A stretch of DNA of 64,000 bases from Liopterus haemorrhoidalis (GCA_963971575.1 OZ020622.1:29914301-29978300), one strand, 5' to 3'; shown: positions 1 through 12,091, numbered from the stretch's first letter. Notes: generated by a model from the letters alone, not told the origin. Translations and numbers: made by a program.

Positions 1-1164
1 CTGGTCACTTCTCGTTTGTGGAGAAGATTGTGGGTCTTCTCCTTAGGTGGTGGGGAGAACTGAGGTTGAGTGCGTTCTCCTATATGGGAGGGGGATTTAT
101 TCAGACCCGATACCCCTGGTTGTAGGGTCTGAACATTGGTCTCTTGGACCGATTCCGCCACCTTTTCCGTGTCGGACTTTTTTGGCGCAGCTCTCACTGA
201 CGCTTTTACTGTCGGACGACACACTGATTCCGTCTCAGTCTGGACGCTTGCTGTCTTCTTTGCAGCTACTTGTGCGAAGGATTTCGCAAAAGTGACCGGC
301 GCAGTCTCTTAATACTTCTCCTTGGCGTCGAAATACTGGATCCTATCTTGCGTCTTGATGATGTCTGGGTATCCTTATCTTCTAAGTACGTTGGGCAGTG
401 GCGTGAAGTCGATGCATGCGCACCTTTACAGTTCACGCAGTGTGCCGCATATGGACAGGTTTCAACTTCATGTTGATCCTGCCCGCAGTTGGCACAGATG
501 GACTGTTTGCCACAACGACTAGAGGTGTGACCATAACGCTGGCACTTGTAGCATCACATCGGGTTGGGATAGTAGGGGCGAACGTTACAAACGTTGTACC
601 CCACCTTAACCGATGCTGGACACCTAGTACCAGCGAAAGATACCACCATAGATATAGAAGGCTTACCGTTTCGGGGGTTAAGTTTCCTACATTCAATGAC
701 ACCTTGCGATGCCATTTCCTGCACAAACTCTTCCTCCGTAACATACGCAAGGTCAGGTTCTGTAACGACGCCTCGAGAAGTACCGAGATACGATACTCGC
801 CAAATCCTTCGCATTTCTGAAGCGTTGAAGATGCCTCAGTTTCTGCTTCAATCAATAATGTGCCATCCGACAGTTTTCTTACCGACCTGATACCAGTTGG
901 ACACGTTTTTCCCAGCGTTCGGGCAACAAAGAAGGGGGACATCTCTTTAAACGATTTACCCTCTTCTTGCACCTTCACGACAAGAAAACGAGGCACTGGC
1001 GCACAAAACTCAACTGATCTGTCTACCTTCTTGGGAGAAGGCCTTACACATCCCTCATCGGATGACTGAGCATCACTACGAGGTCTCTTGTTTGATTTTT
1101 TCCGGAGTTTACTCTCACTATTGGCGGAATTTAAAGAATTTTTATCCCTCCGGGTAGACGCCAT
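1..1164 (-). pseudogene. ORF1 (gag-like) of I-type LINE copy A, frameshifted and incomplete
   Basis: The start codon at 1164 is followed by MASTRRDKNSLNSAN, matching the start of the intact ORF1 at 14010. The frame then breaks: after about residue 115 the match continues in a different frame (554-814), and the zinc-knuckle region (around 430-600) lies in yet another. The rest, to position 1, matches the Pro/Gln-rich tail in separate frames. In the intact relative this protein is a nucleic-acid-binding gag-like partner of the reverse transcriptase. This copy cannot encode it. The continuation lies outside the window. Confidence 0.85.
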
Positions 1165-1760
1165 ACCCGTATATTAAGTTTCATCACACTGCCATGCCCA
1201 CCCACCAGGGAGCCCCACACCGGGGACGTTGGCTGCAAACCGGCTCATTGCGCCAGACATGTCAGGATGATATAGCATCGGAGGAAGTAGTCACGGGCTG
1301 CTCGACCCGCTCGAGAACCAAGAGTAGCCAACTCTGGAACCTTGCGAGCTGCACCCGCTCCCACAGACCCCCGAAACTTGTCTAGTGGCACGGCATTAAC
1401 CCGGCATCCACGATATAGAAGTGGAGCCACTCTATTCATGAATCGTGACACCAGCCGATTGACTGAGCTGACCAGACTCAGCCTCCCGTTTTATCGAATC
1501 CGAGGCCAAAGAAGGTGTTTTGGGATCGTACTGTCCGCGGGCAGCAGTCTCCCTCAACCGACCAGGATCCTCTTCTCCGGCGTTACGGGTCTCCACGCAC
1601 GGCAAACACGTGGGTAGGAATTTAAGTGGGAGATAAAAGAGACAACAGATAAGCCTGAGCCTATTCCTACAATCGGTTTCTCTGGACTGTCTCCTCCCAA
1701 ATGATATGTGATTCAGGGTACGTAGGATCATCAGGCCCAAAAGTTCTAAATGGTCAGGTG
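1..1760 (-). mobile_element. I-type LINE copy A, 5' part (continues off the left edge)
   Basis: Read on the minus strand, this is the 5' UTR and most of ORF1 of the same LINE that is complete at 13318-19435. It runs off the window at position 1, inside ORF1. Its 5' end is cut at 1760 by hAT-1 and resumes at 9078-9192, because the 8-bp sequence gtcaggtg (1753-1760) is repeated at 9070-9077. The copy is older than hAT-1 and its ORF1 is broken. Confidence 0.9.
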
Positions 1761-3186
1761 CAGGGCCGTCCCTAGCAAATGCGGGGCCCAGAGCAAAAAA
1801 TAATTTTGGGGCCTCTTAAACAATTTTTTTTATAATTTAAAATCTGCAAAATAATATTGGATTTTGAAATTTAATTATAATGACAAGACAAGAATAGTAA
1901 ATACTGTTTATTTGTTTTGCACAAAAAAATAAAATAAAACAATGTAAAATAAACATCTATCTTTACTCAGTTGTAAAGCAAAAAATAATGAAAAACAATG
2001 TAAACAAATACAAGATTAGAAAATCAAAAATTTAACAAAAACAAAATATATCCAAAACATAAAACATCAATATGATCAATAAAATCATAAAAAATAAAAT
2101 ATAAATTTTTAAATATCTGACAATATATTTATTAGCTATATCTTAAATTATTGTCCTAAACTAACCAAACTAAACGAAATTAATTTTTCGTACCTTCATT
2201 TCTGAAAATGCATTAATGATTTCATCAAAATTTAAACTTTCACACATGTTACGGGGAGGGGCCTCGGAAGAGGTCCAGAGGTCCCTACCGCCGTGAGAGT
2301 CAAGAGAAGTGGTGCAGTTCCCTCTCGTCTCACCCGTAAACACTGGGCCCAGGTTTCGCTCAGTCGGTGAAGAGCCCAATATGCAGCTAGCTTGAAGAGC
2401 TGGTGAACCTAATAAACCCTCTCTGAAAACGTATAAGTGGGTTACAGTCAATGATACACAAAAATACAGATTTATACATTTATTGAGAAGTAAAGTTGGA
2501 TTAAACATGAATACGCAATATTGAAGAGATCATAATGAAACAAATAATAGATATCGATAAACATAGTACTAATTAACAAAAACAAACATAAAGAGAAGGA
2601 AGGAGCTCAGCCTAAAACTCCAGACGTTTTCGCGTGAAGCGCGAAGGCGTCGGGGGTAGTGGACTGAGTGGGGGAAGGGTTGGGGTGCGTGGATGGCTCG
2701 AGGTGGTGACGGGCGACAGCGACCAAGAGGTTGTCGTTGACTGGACTTCCTTCGTTGGGGTTGTCAGCGGCGTAGTGGGTGGTGACGGGGTGATTGGCCC
2801 GAAGAGGGCTTCCTCCAGGCGGCACTGTTGGTCCGTCTTAATTGTCGGAGTGCGTGGAATCTGGCGTTTCCTGCTGACTTCCAATGGAGTGGCTGGTGAA
2901 TTGAATGAAGCTGAAGGCTTGGGGGCGGCGGTTGATGATTTGGTTAGGGGTGAAAATACGGAACGTGGTTGAAGCCGTGGCTTGTGAGGCGTCTCGGGTC
3001 CGAATAGCTCGATGAAGCGGGCCTGGGTGCGGCGGCTGAGTTTGGAGGCGGCGGGAGCTGGACCTGGAGGCCTTGTGGTGGTGGTGGTTGGCGTCACGGT
3101 GTTGGTGACGTGACGCTGATTGCTTTGAGGTGTTGGACGATCAGATCGGCCTTTTCGGCGCAGGGCGGCGTATTTACGGCGTACTA

Positions 3187-4013
3187 GGTTCGAGGATACT
3201 GTCATTTTTACTGACGGATCAAAATCCGGAACCAGGGTTGGGTGTGCGTTCGTTGTTTTGAATCCACGCCAACAGTTTCAGTACCGTCTGCACTCCATAA
3301 CGAGTGTGTACACTGCTGAGCTGTACGCTATTTTCAAGGCCCTGTGTTTTGTTTCGTCAGAGCAAAGTCGGTCAAGTGTTATCTTGACGGACTCGCTGAG
3401 CGCTCTGAACAGTATCCAAGATCCAGATCCAGTGCATCCTCTTGTACTAAAGATCCGGTTGCTACTCCACAACCTGAATGCTCAGAATGTGAGGGTAGAG
3501 CTGTTTTGGATACCGGGACATGTTGGTATTAAAGGCAACGAAGCGGCAGATGCAGCTGCAAAAGCCGCCTCTCACAGACCTATGATTGATGTGAGTTTCG
3601 TTTTTCCAGATGACGCAAAGAGTCATCTGACACATCTGGTTTTAGACATGTGGCAACATGAGTGGAGCCGCACACAGAACGTTAAGTTACGACAGATTAA
3701 GGGAGACGTTAAACTATGGGGTTCTTCCTGCAGGATTAACCGCAGGGAGGAAACCGCCATCACACGCCTTCGTATAGGTCACTGTTGGTGGACCCATGGA
3801 CACCTCCTTCGAGGTGAAGAGTCCCCTGTCTGTGAGACGTGTAACACAGATTTGTCTGTGTTACACATTTTAACCGAATGTGTACAGTTCGAGGATGTCA
3901 GGGAGAAGTTAGGCCTGTGCTATGACCTGTCAGTTGCCTTAGGTGACGACAGAGTACTCATGGACAGGCTGATACTCTTCCTGAAAGAATCGAACTTACT
4001 GTTTTATGTGTGA
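3187..4013 (+). pseudogene. RNase H C-terminal fragment of I-type ORF2 (copy B)
   Basis: The frame is open to the stop at 4013 but lacks the endonuclease and reverse transcriptase. It keeps the RNase H motifs (YTAELYAIFKAL, ILTDSLSAL, WIPGHVGIKGNEAADAAAK) and the C-terminal Cys/His segment (HCWWTHGHLLRGEES, CETCNTDL). It differs from the intact copy at only scattered residues, for example SHLTHL for SHLKHL, so truncation was fairly recent. Confidence 0.85.
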
Positions 4014-4324
4014 AGTCTTGCACCTTATTTTAATGTGTTTCTATTTATTGACTGTGATATTCGATGGTAATTGGCCCCTTTACAGCCTCTTACCATCACC
4101 CTGAGTCTGTTCAAATTTTCGAACCGACTTTTTATATTATTTATTTGTGTTTGTCAGTGCAAGATTTCTTTTATTGAGTATGCGTATGTTTAATGATTTT
4201 ATTTATTTATTTATTTATTGTCTAAATTTTTATTTTTAATATATAGTCTAGTCATTTAGATGGGCTGCGTTAGGCGCAAATAGCCTTTGTTGCTGTGCGC
4301 CAAAAATTTCAACTAACTAACTAA
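3187..4324 (+). mobile_element. I-type LINE copy B, 5'-truncated 3' end
   Basis: The sequence from taggttcgagg (3187) to the (taac)n tail at 4311-4324 matches the last 1.1 kb of the full-length element (from about 18300). This is ordinary 5' truncation by target-primed reverse transcription. The host LTR frame contains repeated related segments on both sides (tgaggtgttggac at 3129 and 4328), so an exact target duplication cannot be separated from the local repeat. Confidence 0.88.
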
Positions 4325-4913
4325 CTTTGAGGTGTTGGACAATCAGATCGGCCTTTTTGGCGCAGGCCGGCGTATTTCGGACCTGGGAGCCCTGCGGGAG
4401 CTGCGGTGGTCGGCAACGGCTTCTTCATGTCGCGGCGAGTTGTTAGAGGGGTCGGTTGCTCAGAACGGCCTTTTTGGCGCAGGCCGGCGTAGTCCGGACC
4501 TGAGAGCCCTGCGGGAGCTGCGGTTGATGGCGCTGACTTGCTGACGTCCTCCGGGAGAGTTTGAGCCGGCTCTTGAGAAATCGCCTCGGGCGCGGTCAAA
4601 AAGTGGGGCGCAACCTTCGGGGACGCTTGCGGCGCGAAATACCGGGCCCTGGGGTCTCCAATCCTCAATAGATGCAGTTGAGTGGACCGCGGGACATCGC
4701 CGTAGGGTTTGGACAGCTCCACTGGAACGAGGCGGCGGCGGAAGACCGTGCGCTGCACGTACCGTGCGTGGGAGCCCTTGCCTCGTCGCTTTGCCACGAT
4801 TGCGTTGGTAACTGTTGGAATAATTTGAGGAAATTGTGGGGGGGGGGGGGAGAATAGGTGCCGATGATGATGATGTTGGTGTGCGGGCGTATAAATTCTT
4901 TATCGACGGTGGC

Positions 4914-5165
4914 TCGACGCACCCACACCGAGCGAGTGATCCCGCAGAGAGCGAGATAGTCCCTGATGATGCTGATGATGCTGCGATGCACCCACAGAGA
5001 GCGAGTGATCCCACAGTGAGCGAGATTTGCTATTGCTACGATGCACCCACAGAGAGCGAGTGATCCCACAGTGAGCGAGATTTGCTGTTGCTACGATGCA
5101 CCCACAGAGAGCGAGTGTTCCCGCAGAGAGCGAGTGTTCCCGCAGAGAGCGAGATTTGTTGTTGA
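4914..5165. repeat. Minisatellite inside solo LTR A
   Basis: Several units are built on cacccacagagagcgagtg and cccacagtgagcgagattt, about 18-58 bp each and partly nested. They lie close to the 5' end of the minus-strand LTR. Short frames here (for example SLALCGC repeats) are by-products of the repeat. Confidence 0.8.
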
Positions 5166-7897
5166 TTGTAGAAGGGCCGGTGGAGACCTGTCTGTTGCTC
5201 GCCAGAGCATCTATATTTATACTCTCTAACTGCGTAATAACATGATTTTAGTGGAAGGGGAACAGTTCGAGCCAATGAGGAATTAAGCTCCGCCCATTTA
5301 TAGAAATTTTATAATAAAACGCTATAAATGCGCGGATTTATTTGATTCGCGGTTTCTGAGTGTCGGCACGGATCATGCGATATAGTACGAGTGATGAAGC
5401 GTGCGGTGCGGCCACCAGCACGCGTGTAATCGCGCGGTAACACACAACTCGTGCTTAATCGACAGTAATGTTAAATTGTTTAGTCTTTCCTGGCTCATAC
5501 TAGCTCTCAAATAATTTTTGACTAATTTTAACTTTGAAAAACTCCTTTCGGATGCCGCCGATGTAACAGGAATTGTCAAACTTATTCGTAAAACTGTAAA
5601 CAAATTAGGAAAGGATTCTCGAATTTGTGATCCTTTTTTTAAACACTCTAAGGGTGAAATTCTTATGGTGTCTTTGTAGAAAATTTCGCAAAATATCTTA
5701 AGTTCTTCAAATAATTCGCTACCACTTATATCACGATTTTCGCCGTCACGTAGGATTAGATCTAGGTCCGCACATTTCTTTTTTATTTCATCGTCGCTTA
5801 TTGTTTTTATTTCGGGGATGTTATATAAAAATCCAAAATTTATTTCATGACGTTTTAATTGTGCAAATCTTTCCTCTACCGATATAACTGCTTGATCGAC
5901 CACACAGAGGAAAAAGTCCTGATAAAATTTTAATTCAGGGTCTCTGGTTCTCGAATCTTCTCCTTCGTATTCATGTATTTCTCTGGCGTCTTCGGGTTTC
6001 TTTAAACTTTATTTCAATGTCAGTTGCACTACAAATTTCACTTGCAACATGTTTCGCTGTGGAAAAACCAGTCTCTCTGAATTGAATTAGAAATGTTTTC
6101 AATCAGTTTAGTAGCGATACAGCCAAACTTAAATCCGCTTCGGTTTTTTGTAGTGCTTTTGCTAGTCTTTACGGATTCATGTCGGCATTCCCACCTGGAG
6201 TCAGATAGGGTCTTTAATGTCGAATCTGGTATGTGCTTACAAAATATGGCCCATCTTTCAGCAGAGGCTGAGAATAAGGTATAAAACCGTTGAATTGTAC
6301 CAAAAAATGTCATAGCCATCGCAACACTGCCAGCCATGTTGCCTAATGTCAAATTTAAGGAATGTGCCGTGAAAGGTACAAAAAACGCCCTAGGATTTTG
6401 TTGCAAAATTCTAGACTGTACACCTTTGTTTTTGCCAATCATATTGGCGCCGTTGTCATACGATTGCCCTCGACAATCATTTAAATTAATATTCATAATT
6501 AGTAATTATGTTTGAAGTTCGTCGAATAAATTGAGACCAGTACTTTTTAGAACTGGTGTAAAACCTATAAAAAATTCACTGATTTTCACTTCGACACTAA
6601 CTTCTACAATTCTAACTATAAATGTTAATTGTTCGATATGACTCCTATCGGTAGTACAGTCCATTTGAACGGGAAAATATTTGCTCTCTTTTATTTTGGA
6701 AATTATTTCTTTCTTGGTCCCTCTTACTTTTTTACTGAGCAATTCAACAATTTGATTTTGAATTCTTGGTCCTAAATAGTGGTCATTGGTTTCATTATTT
6801 TTAATTCGTCATAAATGCTCTGCCATGCGAATGTCGAATTTTGAAATCATTTCAATTAGTCCTAGGAATTTTCCGTTATTTTGTGTGAATATCGTACAAT
6901 TGGAGCTAAGTAAAGCGTCGTTGTGCTTGGCTAAATATTGAATTGATAATATAATTCTTTTTAAAACACATTGGCGTGGTGTTTCTGTTTCTCTATTTCT
7001 CCATTTATTTGTCGTTGTTGAACAACGTCGATTGTTTGATCTTTATTGTGTTTTTTTTTTTCTATTTGATATATTTGCTTTGGGCTTTGTTGTGCAGCAT
7101 AGATGTTTCTTGTTCTTTCAGTCTGTGTCCTATATGCTTCCAATCACAAATTCCTTCGTAGGCTAAACCTGATCTTGCACCAATGTTAAAAAACAAGAAA
7201 CAGTAACAGCAATATACTCTATTTTTTGATTTTGAGTACAGTAGCCACTTTCGACAAATTTTTTCGCCATTTGGTAAACATCTTAAATTATGGGATTCGT
7301 TAAACCTTCTACCATAGTCGTCAACTGGAAAGTTAAAATCACGAACTTGCGTTGGATTATTGTTTACGAGAAACATCCTCATAGTATCAGTAACATTTAG
7401 TGACCAATTTCCTGGATCATTTTCAAGACAGAAAACTCTTCTAGTGGTTTCACATTCATCATTAATTTCATCGCGTTTTTCTTCACACATTTCACTCTCT
7501 GCGCTTCTAGATGTAGTAGCCACACTTTCCAGATTTGGCGACTGATTTTCCTTTTCAGTTTCACATTTATCATTATCAAATTCATCATGAAGCTCAAGAT
7601 TTTTTTCATACATTTCGCTTTCTGTGGTTCCAGATGTAGTAGCCGCACATTGTAGATTTCTCGACTCATTTTCATTTTCAGTGACAGCACCGGTCTTTAG
7701 AAATTTGAGCATGCCTCCCCGTTGAAGATTTTGTATTTCTATCCGTTTCTGTGCTTTTTTTCTTTTCTGCGAGCCACTCTCATATTTTCTACGACGATCG
7801 CGGTCTCTACTCGTTTCTGAATTCATTCTAATACCCTAAAAATAATTTTGATTTCAAGCAAAAAATTTGCCTATTAAATGACAAACTGCATAAACTT

Positions 7898-8036
7898 ATT
7901 AAACGTTTTTAAATGAAAATTACAAAGTTGAAAAATGAATTTTGCAAGCTTTTCTGAGTCGCCGTTAAAACTAGACTCAGAAAAGCTTGCAAAATTCATT
8001 TTTCAACTTTGTAATTTTCATTTAAAAACGTTTAAT
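7898..8036. repeat. Perfect 63-bp inverted repeat with 13-bp spacer
   Basis: 7898-7960 and 7974-8036 are exact reverse complements with spacer gccgttaaaacta. The palindrome lies about 70 bp upstream of the hAT-1 transposase start codon. It is too long and too perfect for an old random feature, so it is recent or is being maintained by gene conversion. Confidence 0.95.
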
Positions 8037-9077
8037 AGGGATTTGCAGCTAAGGAAGAATTTGGTGAGCGTTTCGTGAACTAGGTTTATGTAGATAGAGT
8101 TTTGTTTACATGTATAGTATATATAAGATTGTGTTGAGAAAAATGAAATAAAACGTTAAAAAATGGCTAATAGATATTGTTCAGTGCCTATGTGCAATTC
8201 CTATAGATATAAGAATCTAGAATTGACATTTCCCGTCAGTGTCTGATACGGTAAAAATGCCAAAATACGAAAATATGGAGGTTAGAAATAGGCGAGACAA
8301 ATGTATCAAAGCGTTTAAAATTGGCAAAAAAACATGTACCGCATTTAAAATTTCTCCCCCTTCATACACAACACGAGAATTATCAGTCCCATTAATGTAA
8401 TTAAAATAATCAACAATTGACAATTGAATATCCATAACCTCAAAAAACCTAAGCATTTAAGGGTTACAAAATATTTTACAAGTAATGTCATTCAAAAATT
8501 AAACTTCTATAATACGTTTATATACTTAATTAACGATTTAAAATCAAATTTTAACATGAAAAGTTCTTTTAAATATAAGTTTGCAGTGTTTAAAAATAGC
8601 TCTTTTGCCTATTATTCACGTGTATTTTGAATTTTTGGTAAAAATTGGTCAGTGTCACACTCGGAAATATAGTTACTATTCGCGCCGCAAGGCGGCAGTA
8701 GTTGACAGTGTTTGACAGTACAGATCAAGACTAAATAATTATTAATAAACCAGTGACCCTAAACAGTGATATTATTATTTATATTACAAAATTATATTAT
8801 GATTATTTTTTCAAATTGGAGTTTTATTACTTTTTAAAATAAACCAGTGACTCCAAACAGTAATATTATTATTTATATGTCAAGTCAAACCTTTGTTTTG
8901 TCACGTGTCCTTTGACTCGAGCCTAAAAAAAAACATAAAAACGGAGCGCAGCCTAAATGTTTGGTGCAGGCTCACGTTCGTGCCTGCCGGTTCGCATAAG
9001 GCTGCGGGGCCCTCAAAAGGCGGGGCCCAGGGCCTGGGCCCCACTCGCCTCGGTCTAAGGACGGCTCTGGTCAGGTG

Positions 9078-9192
9078 TTGGGACCATTATGAACTTCCCT
9101 TGCGTGATTGAGGGTACGCGGGATCATCAGGCCCAAAAGCTCGACAAATGGCCAGGTGTTATGGCCATTAGGAACTTTCCCCTGCGGGGGAA
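9078..9192 (-). mobile_element. 5' terminal piece of I-type LINE copy A
   Basis: It continues copy A beyond hAT-1. On the minus strand it holds the start cccgcaggggaaag-type module and the second module with catcaggcccaaaag, as in 13318-13500. The element's 5' end is near 9192. Confidence 0.85.
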
Positions 9193-9197
9193 AAAAA

Positions 9198-9288
9198 GGA
9201 TATTTTCCTCATCTTTTTAACACATCAGAAAATACATATTATGATATTTTCCTCATCTTTTTAACACATCAAAAAATACATATTATAC
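9198..9288. repeat. Tandem duplication of about 46 bp
   Basis: Two near-identical copies of a unit containing tatttcctcatctttt-like sequence followed by aacacatca and aaatacatattat lie head to tail, with one or two differences. The unit sits between the LINE end and the polymerase remnant. Confidence 0.8.
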
Positions 9289-10328
9289 AGGCCCCCTGCC
9301 TGATACATCTTATTACTCTCCAGACACAATGAAAACTGAAGAACGAAAAAAATGTTGCGACTGGTACGAAAAACACAAAAACGACAATTTTGATATGCAG
9401 CGCGATATGGTGTATTACTGTATATCGGATGTTGCTATATTAAGCGAAGCTTGTATGAAATTCCGAAAGCAATTGTTAGAAACAGCAAACGTGTGCCCGT
9501 TCATGGAAGCCTGCACGATCGTCTCGGCTTGTAACAAAGTGATTCGTTGTAATTTGTTGAGACCAAATTCCATTGGAATAATACCAATGAAATGATACAG
9601 ACTATGCGATACGCAATCCAAAATAGCTCTAAAATGGCTTTTATGGGAAAAGAAAGAGCGAAATATAAACATTTTATATGCCGCCAAACAAAGAGAAATT
9701 ATTTTAAACGGACTTAAAGTTGATAGGTTTTGTCCTGAAACTAATCAGGTTATTGAGTTCCACGGGTGTTGTTACTACAGGCACACAAAATGTTTAAAAT
9801 GTAATAGAGATTTGCCACTCTACAATAATTCGGACGAAACATTAAACACAAGGTACGAATCCACAGTGGCAAAGACAGATCAATTAAGAAATGTCGGGTA
9901 TCTTGTAATTGAAATGTGGGAATGTACTTTTAGAAAACTTCTAAACAATGAAATAATTAATTACTTAAAAAATCACCCCCTAATTACATATGAAGCATTA
10001 AATCCAAGAGACTCTTTTTATGGCGGGCGCACTGGGAATACTAAAACATACTACAAAATAAAACCTGGTGAAAAAATAAAGTACCTGGACATATGTTCCC
10101 TTTATCCATGGGTCTGTAAATATGAAAAATTCCCGATTGGCCATCCTACAGTTTATGTTGGATGCCTTCAAGATTTGGCCGGAATCAGTGGTTTGATAAA
10201 ATATAGAGTTTTGCCACCGCAAGATTTGTATCACCCTGTTTTATTCTCTGTAGGAAATGTTGCGAAATTGAAATTTATCATGAATGTACTCATGATGAAG
10301 AAGAAAGAGCCTTTATTGGTACATTCGT

Positions 10329-11833
10329 ATACAAATTTTTGAAAAAATAATTTATACTCAGTTATTTAATTTTGTTAAAAATGTTATACCTCTTGAACAA
10401 CATGGGTTTTTCCCTTGTAGATCTGTGAATACTAATTTAACTCTGTATGTTAAATACATTCTGAATGCGATGGATGAAGGAATTCAGGTTGATTCCATAT
10501 ACACTGATTTTAGCAAGGCGTTCGATAAAATCGATCATAGCATATTGTTAACGAAATTAGCTGCAGTTGGTGTGCATGGTAATCTCCTGAATTGGTTCAA
10601 TTCTTACTTATCTAATCGTGAACAATGTGTGGTTGTTAATGGTTTCACCTCGAAATATGTTAATATTACATCAGGGGTACCGCAAGGTTCACATTTGGGT
10701 CCTTTGTTATTTAACATTTTTGTACATGATATCACTAAATGTTTTGTAAATTCAAATTTTCTAATGTTTGCAGACGATCTTAAGTTATATTCGAAAGTAT
10801 CAAATGTTCAAGAATGTTGGAATGTACAAGACGACCTACACAGATTATATGACTATTGTTAAGATAACAAATTAATACTGAATCTTTCGAAATGTTCAAG
10901 AATATCTTTTACTAGAAATAGAAATGTTTTGAAATACAAATATAAAGTTCAAGATTATAGTTTGATGGATGTTACTTGTGTAAAAGATCTAGGAGTCACT
11001 TTTGACTGCAAATTAATCTTTAATTTTCATGTAAACGAAGTTATTAAAAAGGCATATAGAATGTTGGGCTTTTTAAGGCGAATGACAGTTCCTTTTAGAA
11101 ATAGTTCAACATTACTGACATTATATTATACACTAGTCCGAAGTCAGTTAGAATTCGCCACTACGTGTTGGTCTCCTCAATATTTAACTTACATTAGCCG
11201 AATTGAAAAAGTACAAAATAAATTTATCAAGTATGTAAATTTTAAATTTCCCAATAACAATATCAATCTAGTATCCTTAGAAAATAGACGTAGATTTCTT
11301 GATTTAATTTTTCTTTACAAGATTGTTCATAATAAAATAGATTGTCCTGATTTAATAAATTCATTATCATTTCGTGTGCCATCTTATAACACGAGAATGA
11401 ACGACCTTTTCTTGTTACCTCATAATAAAACAAACTTTGCTTATAATTAGCCTATTAATAGAATGTGTCTAGAATTTAATAATATTTCTAAATCCGCTGT
11501 TATTTCTGACATTTTTTCTTCTAACTTAAAGATATTCAGACGATCATTAATTAGTTGCTTATTGTAAGTTTAAACTATTTTATTTTTAATTATTCTTTCA
11601 TCTGCTTTAGCTATCTAAGATTATAAGAATTACTGTTTTAGTATTTAATAATAATAATAATATGTTAGTATTATAGGAATTGATTATATTATTTTAATTA
11701 ATTATAGTAATAATTAAATATACATTATGTATTATGTTACTGATATACAAAAAGTGTATTATTAGTGCTGCGCTGTAATTAGGACGATGTCCTGTTGTGT
11801 AGCCAAATTAATAAAATAAAATAAAAAATAAAA
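10329..11833 (+). mobile_element. 5'-truncated LINE (CR1/Jockey-like) inserted in the polymerase gene
   Basis: It carries the C-terminal part of a non-LTR reverse transcriptase and ends in an A-rich tail (aataaaataaaataaaaa, about 11810-11833). attcgt occurs at both junctions (about 10324 and 11831) and is a short candidate target duplication. The polymerase frame resumes directly after the tail. Confidence 0.8.
10378..11450 (+). pseudogene. LINE reverse transcriptase, C-terminal part, one nonsense codon
   Basis: The palm motifs are present: IYTDFSKAFDKIDH (motif A), SGVPQGSHLGPLLF (motif B) and FADDLKLYS (catalytic FADD). The thumb and C-terminal region follow (SQLEFATTCWSPQY, ENRRRFLDLIFLYKI). 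A TAA at 10861-10863 splits the frame into 10425-10862 and 10929-11450, and another stop precedes the final conserved block. The endonuclease and N-terminal RT are missing through 5' truncation. The family resembles CR1/Jockey elements; I cannot separate these without a phylogeny. Confidence 0.82.
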
Positions 11834-12091
11834 TTCGTCATTGAAGAAATGAAAAAAGCCTTGCAAATGCGATATAAAATATTAGAAACCTACGAAATCT
11901 GGAAATATGAAATAAAACAATATGATAAAATAAACAGGACTGGAGGTTTATTCACTGGTATGATGAATAAATTTTTTAGAATAAATCAGCAGGCATCCGG
12001 GTGTCCCAACAACTGTGTCACAGAAGAAGAAAAATGTGAATATACAGAATACTTTTTAACTAATGAAGGAATCAAATTAGAATTTTCGTAA

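Larger units (their letters stand above)
2612..4853 (-). pseudogene. LTR-borne proline-rich protein, split by a LINE fragment
   Basis: A minus-strand frame runs through solo LTR A from about 4853 to 4321, then from about 3205 to a stop at 2612 after the LINE fragment 3187-4324. The N-terminal block (RRGKGSHARYVQRTVFRRR, then KPYGDV and DPRARYF) aligns with RGRAAHRRYVERCYYRR, KPYADV and DPRARLF of the gypsy LTR frame. The middle is Pro/Thr-rich with two or three repeats of YAGLRQKGRS. The C-terminus has RFIELFGPETPHKPR and ends TRKRLEF, matching LFVELFGAETPK and TSRKRLSF. No ATG is evident at the start of the frame; GTG occurs at 4797. I recognise no known domain and the function is unknown. 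Confidence 0.6.
2247..5442 (-). repeat. Solo LTR A (divergent member of the gypsy LTR family)
   Basis: It begins tgttacggggagg and ends ggtaaca, a TG...CA LTR, and is flanked by the 4-bp duplication caca (2243-2246 and 5443-5446). Its left edge resembles that of the gypsy LTR at 38874 in layout (tgtcacggggg, a CTCGG block, then ctctgaaaa). Its internal frame encodes a protein related to the one in that LTR. Without the 1.1-kb LINE fragment inside it, it is about 2.06 kb. It sits in the last exon of the hAT-1 transposase, so it is younger than hAT-1. Confidence 0.82.
2170..7826 (-). pseudogene. hAT-1 transposase, ZMYM1-like, with frameshifts and an LTR insertion
   Basis: The gene starts at ATG 7826 with a basic N-terminus, followed by an acidic/Ser-rich stretch. 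A TTF-type zinc-finger region then has the motif YCCYCFLF (about 7180-7230). The catalytic region is spread over several frames: MDCTTDRSHIEQL (about 6650), CRGQSYDNGANM (about 6450) and a C-terminal dimerisation block with TSAASERSFSKLK (about 5540). Before the LTR at 2247-5442 the frame reads ...LLSIKHELC; after it, from 2246, it resumes ESLNFDEIINAF and stops at 2170. This confirms the insertion site. hAT transposases cut and paste DNA using an RNase H-like DDE fold. Several frameshifts (near 7060, 6500 and 6040) and the insertion make this copy inactive. Confidence 0.88.
1761..9069 (-). mobile_element. hAT-1 DNA transposon with nested insertions
   Basis: Both ends start cag[g/a]gccgtcc[c/t]tag when read inward, typical hAT termini. 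They are flanked by a perfect 8-bp target duplication, gtcaggtg (1753-1760 and 9070-9077), which restores I-type LINE sequence when joined. The element carries a decayed ZMYM/TTF-type hAT transposase on the minus strand, a solo LTR (2247-5442) that splits this gene near its 3' end, and a long perfect palindrome upstream of the gene. 1761-2169 is AT-rich terminal sequence and 8040-9069 is leader; I see no other gene in either. Confidence 0.92.
9290..12091 (+). pseudogene. Polinton/Maverick-type DNA polymerase B remnant, interrupted by a LINE
   Basis: The readable frame contains EERKKCCDWYEKHKND, YYCISDVAILSEACMKFR and ACTIVSACNKV from the exonuclease region of protein-primed family B polymerases. 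An endonuclease-like insert follows (IEFHGCCYYRHTKC, GYLVIEMWECTFRKLL), then the motif A region YLDICSLYPW (about 10080). A single in-frame TGA lies at 9593-9595. A frameshift occurs near 10240 and a LINE splits the gene at 10329-11833, after which it resumes with EEMKKALQMRYKILETYE and ends near 12091. Motif C (DTDS) is absent, so the gene is 3'-truncated as well. Known proteins of this type replicate Polinton and adintovirus-like DNA using a terminal protein primer. This copy is dead. It is a different lineage from the polymerase at 61091-62250. Confidence 0.8.

Noticed and set aside
2634..2972. Plus-strand Gly/Val-rich frame
   Set aside because: Antisense shadow of the LTR-borne proline-rich frame.
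3129..4345. Exact target duplication for LINE copy B
   Set aside because: The similar flanks (tgaggtgttggac) are part of repeated codons of the host frame, so they cannot be called a duplication with confidence.
4914..5165. CRISPR-like array of short repeats
   Set aside because: The units are contiguous and nested with no unique equal-length spacers, there are no cas genes, and the DNA is eukaryotic. It is a minisatellite within an LTR.
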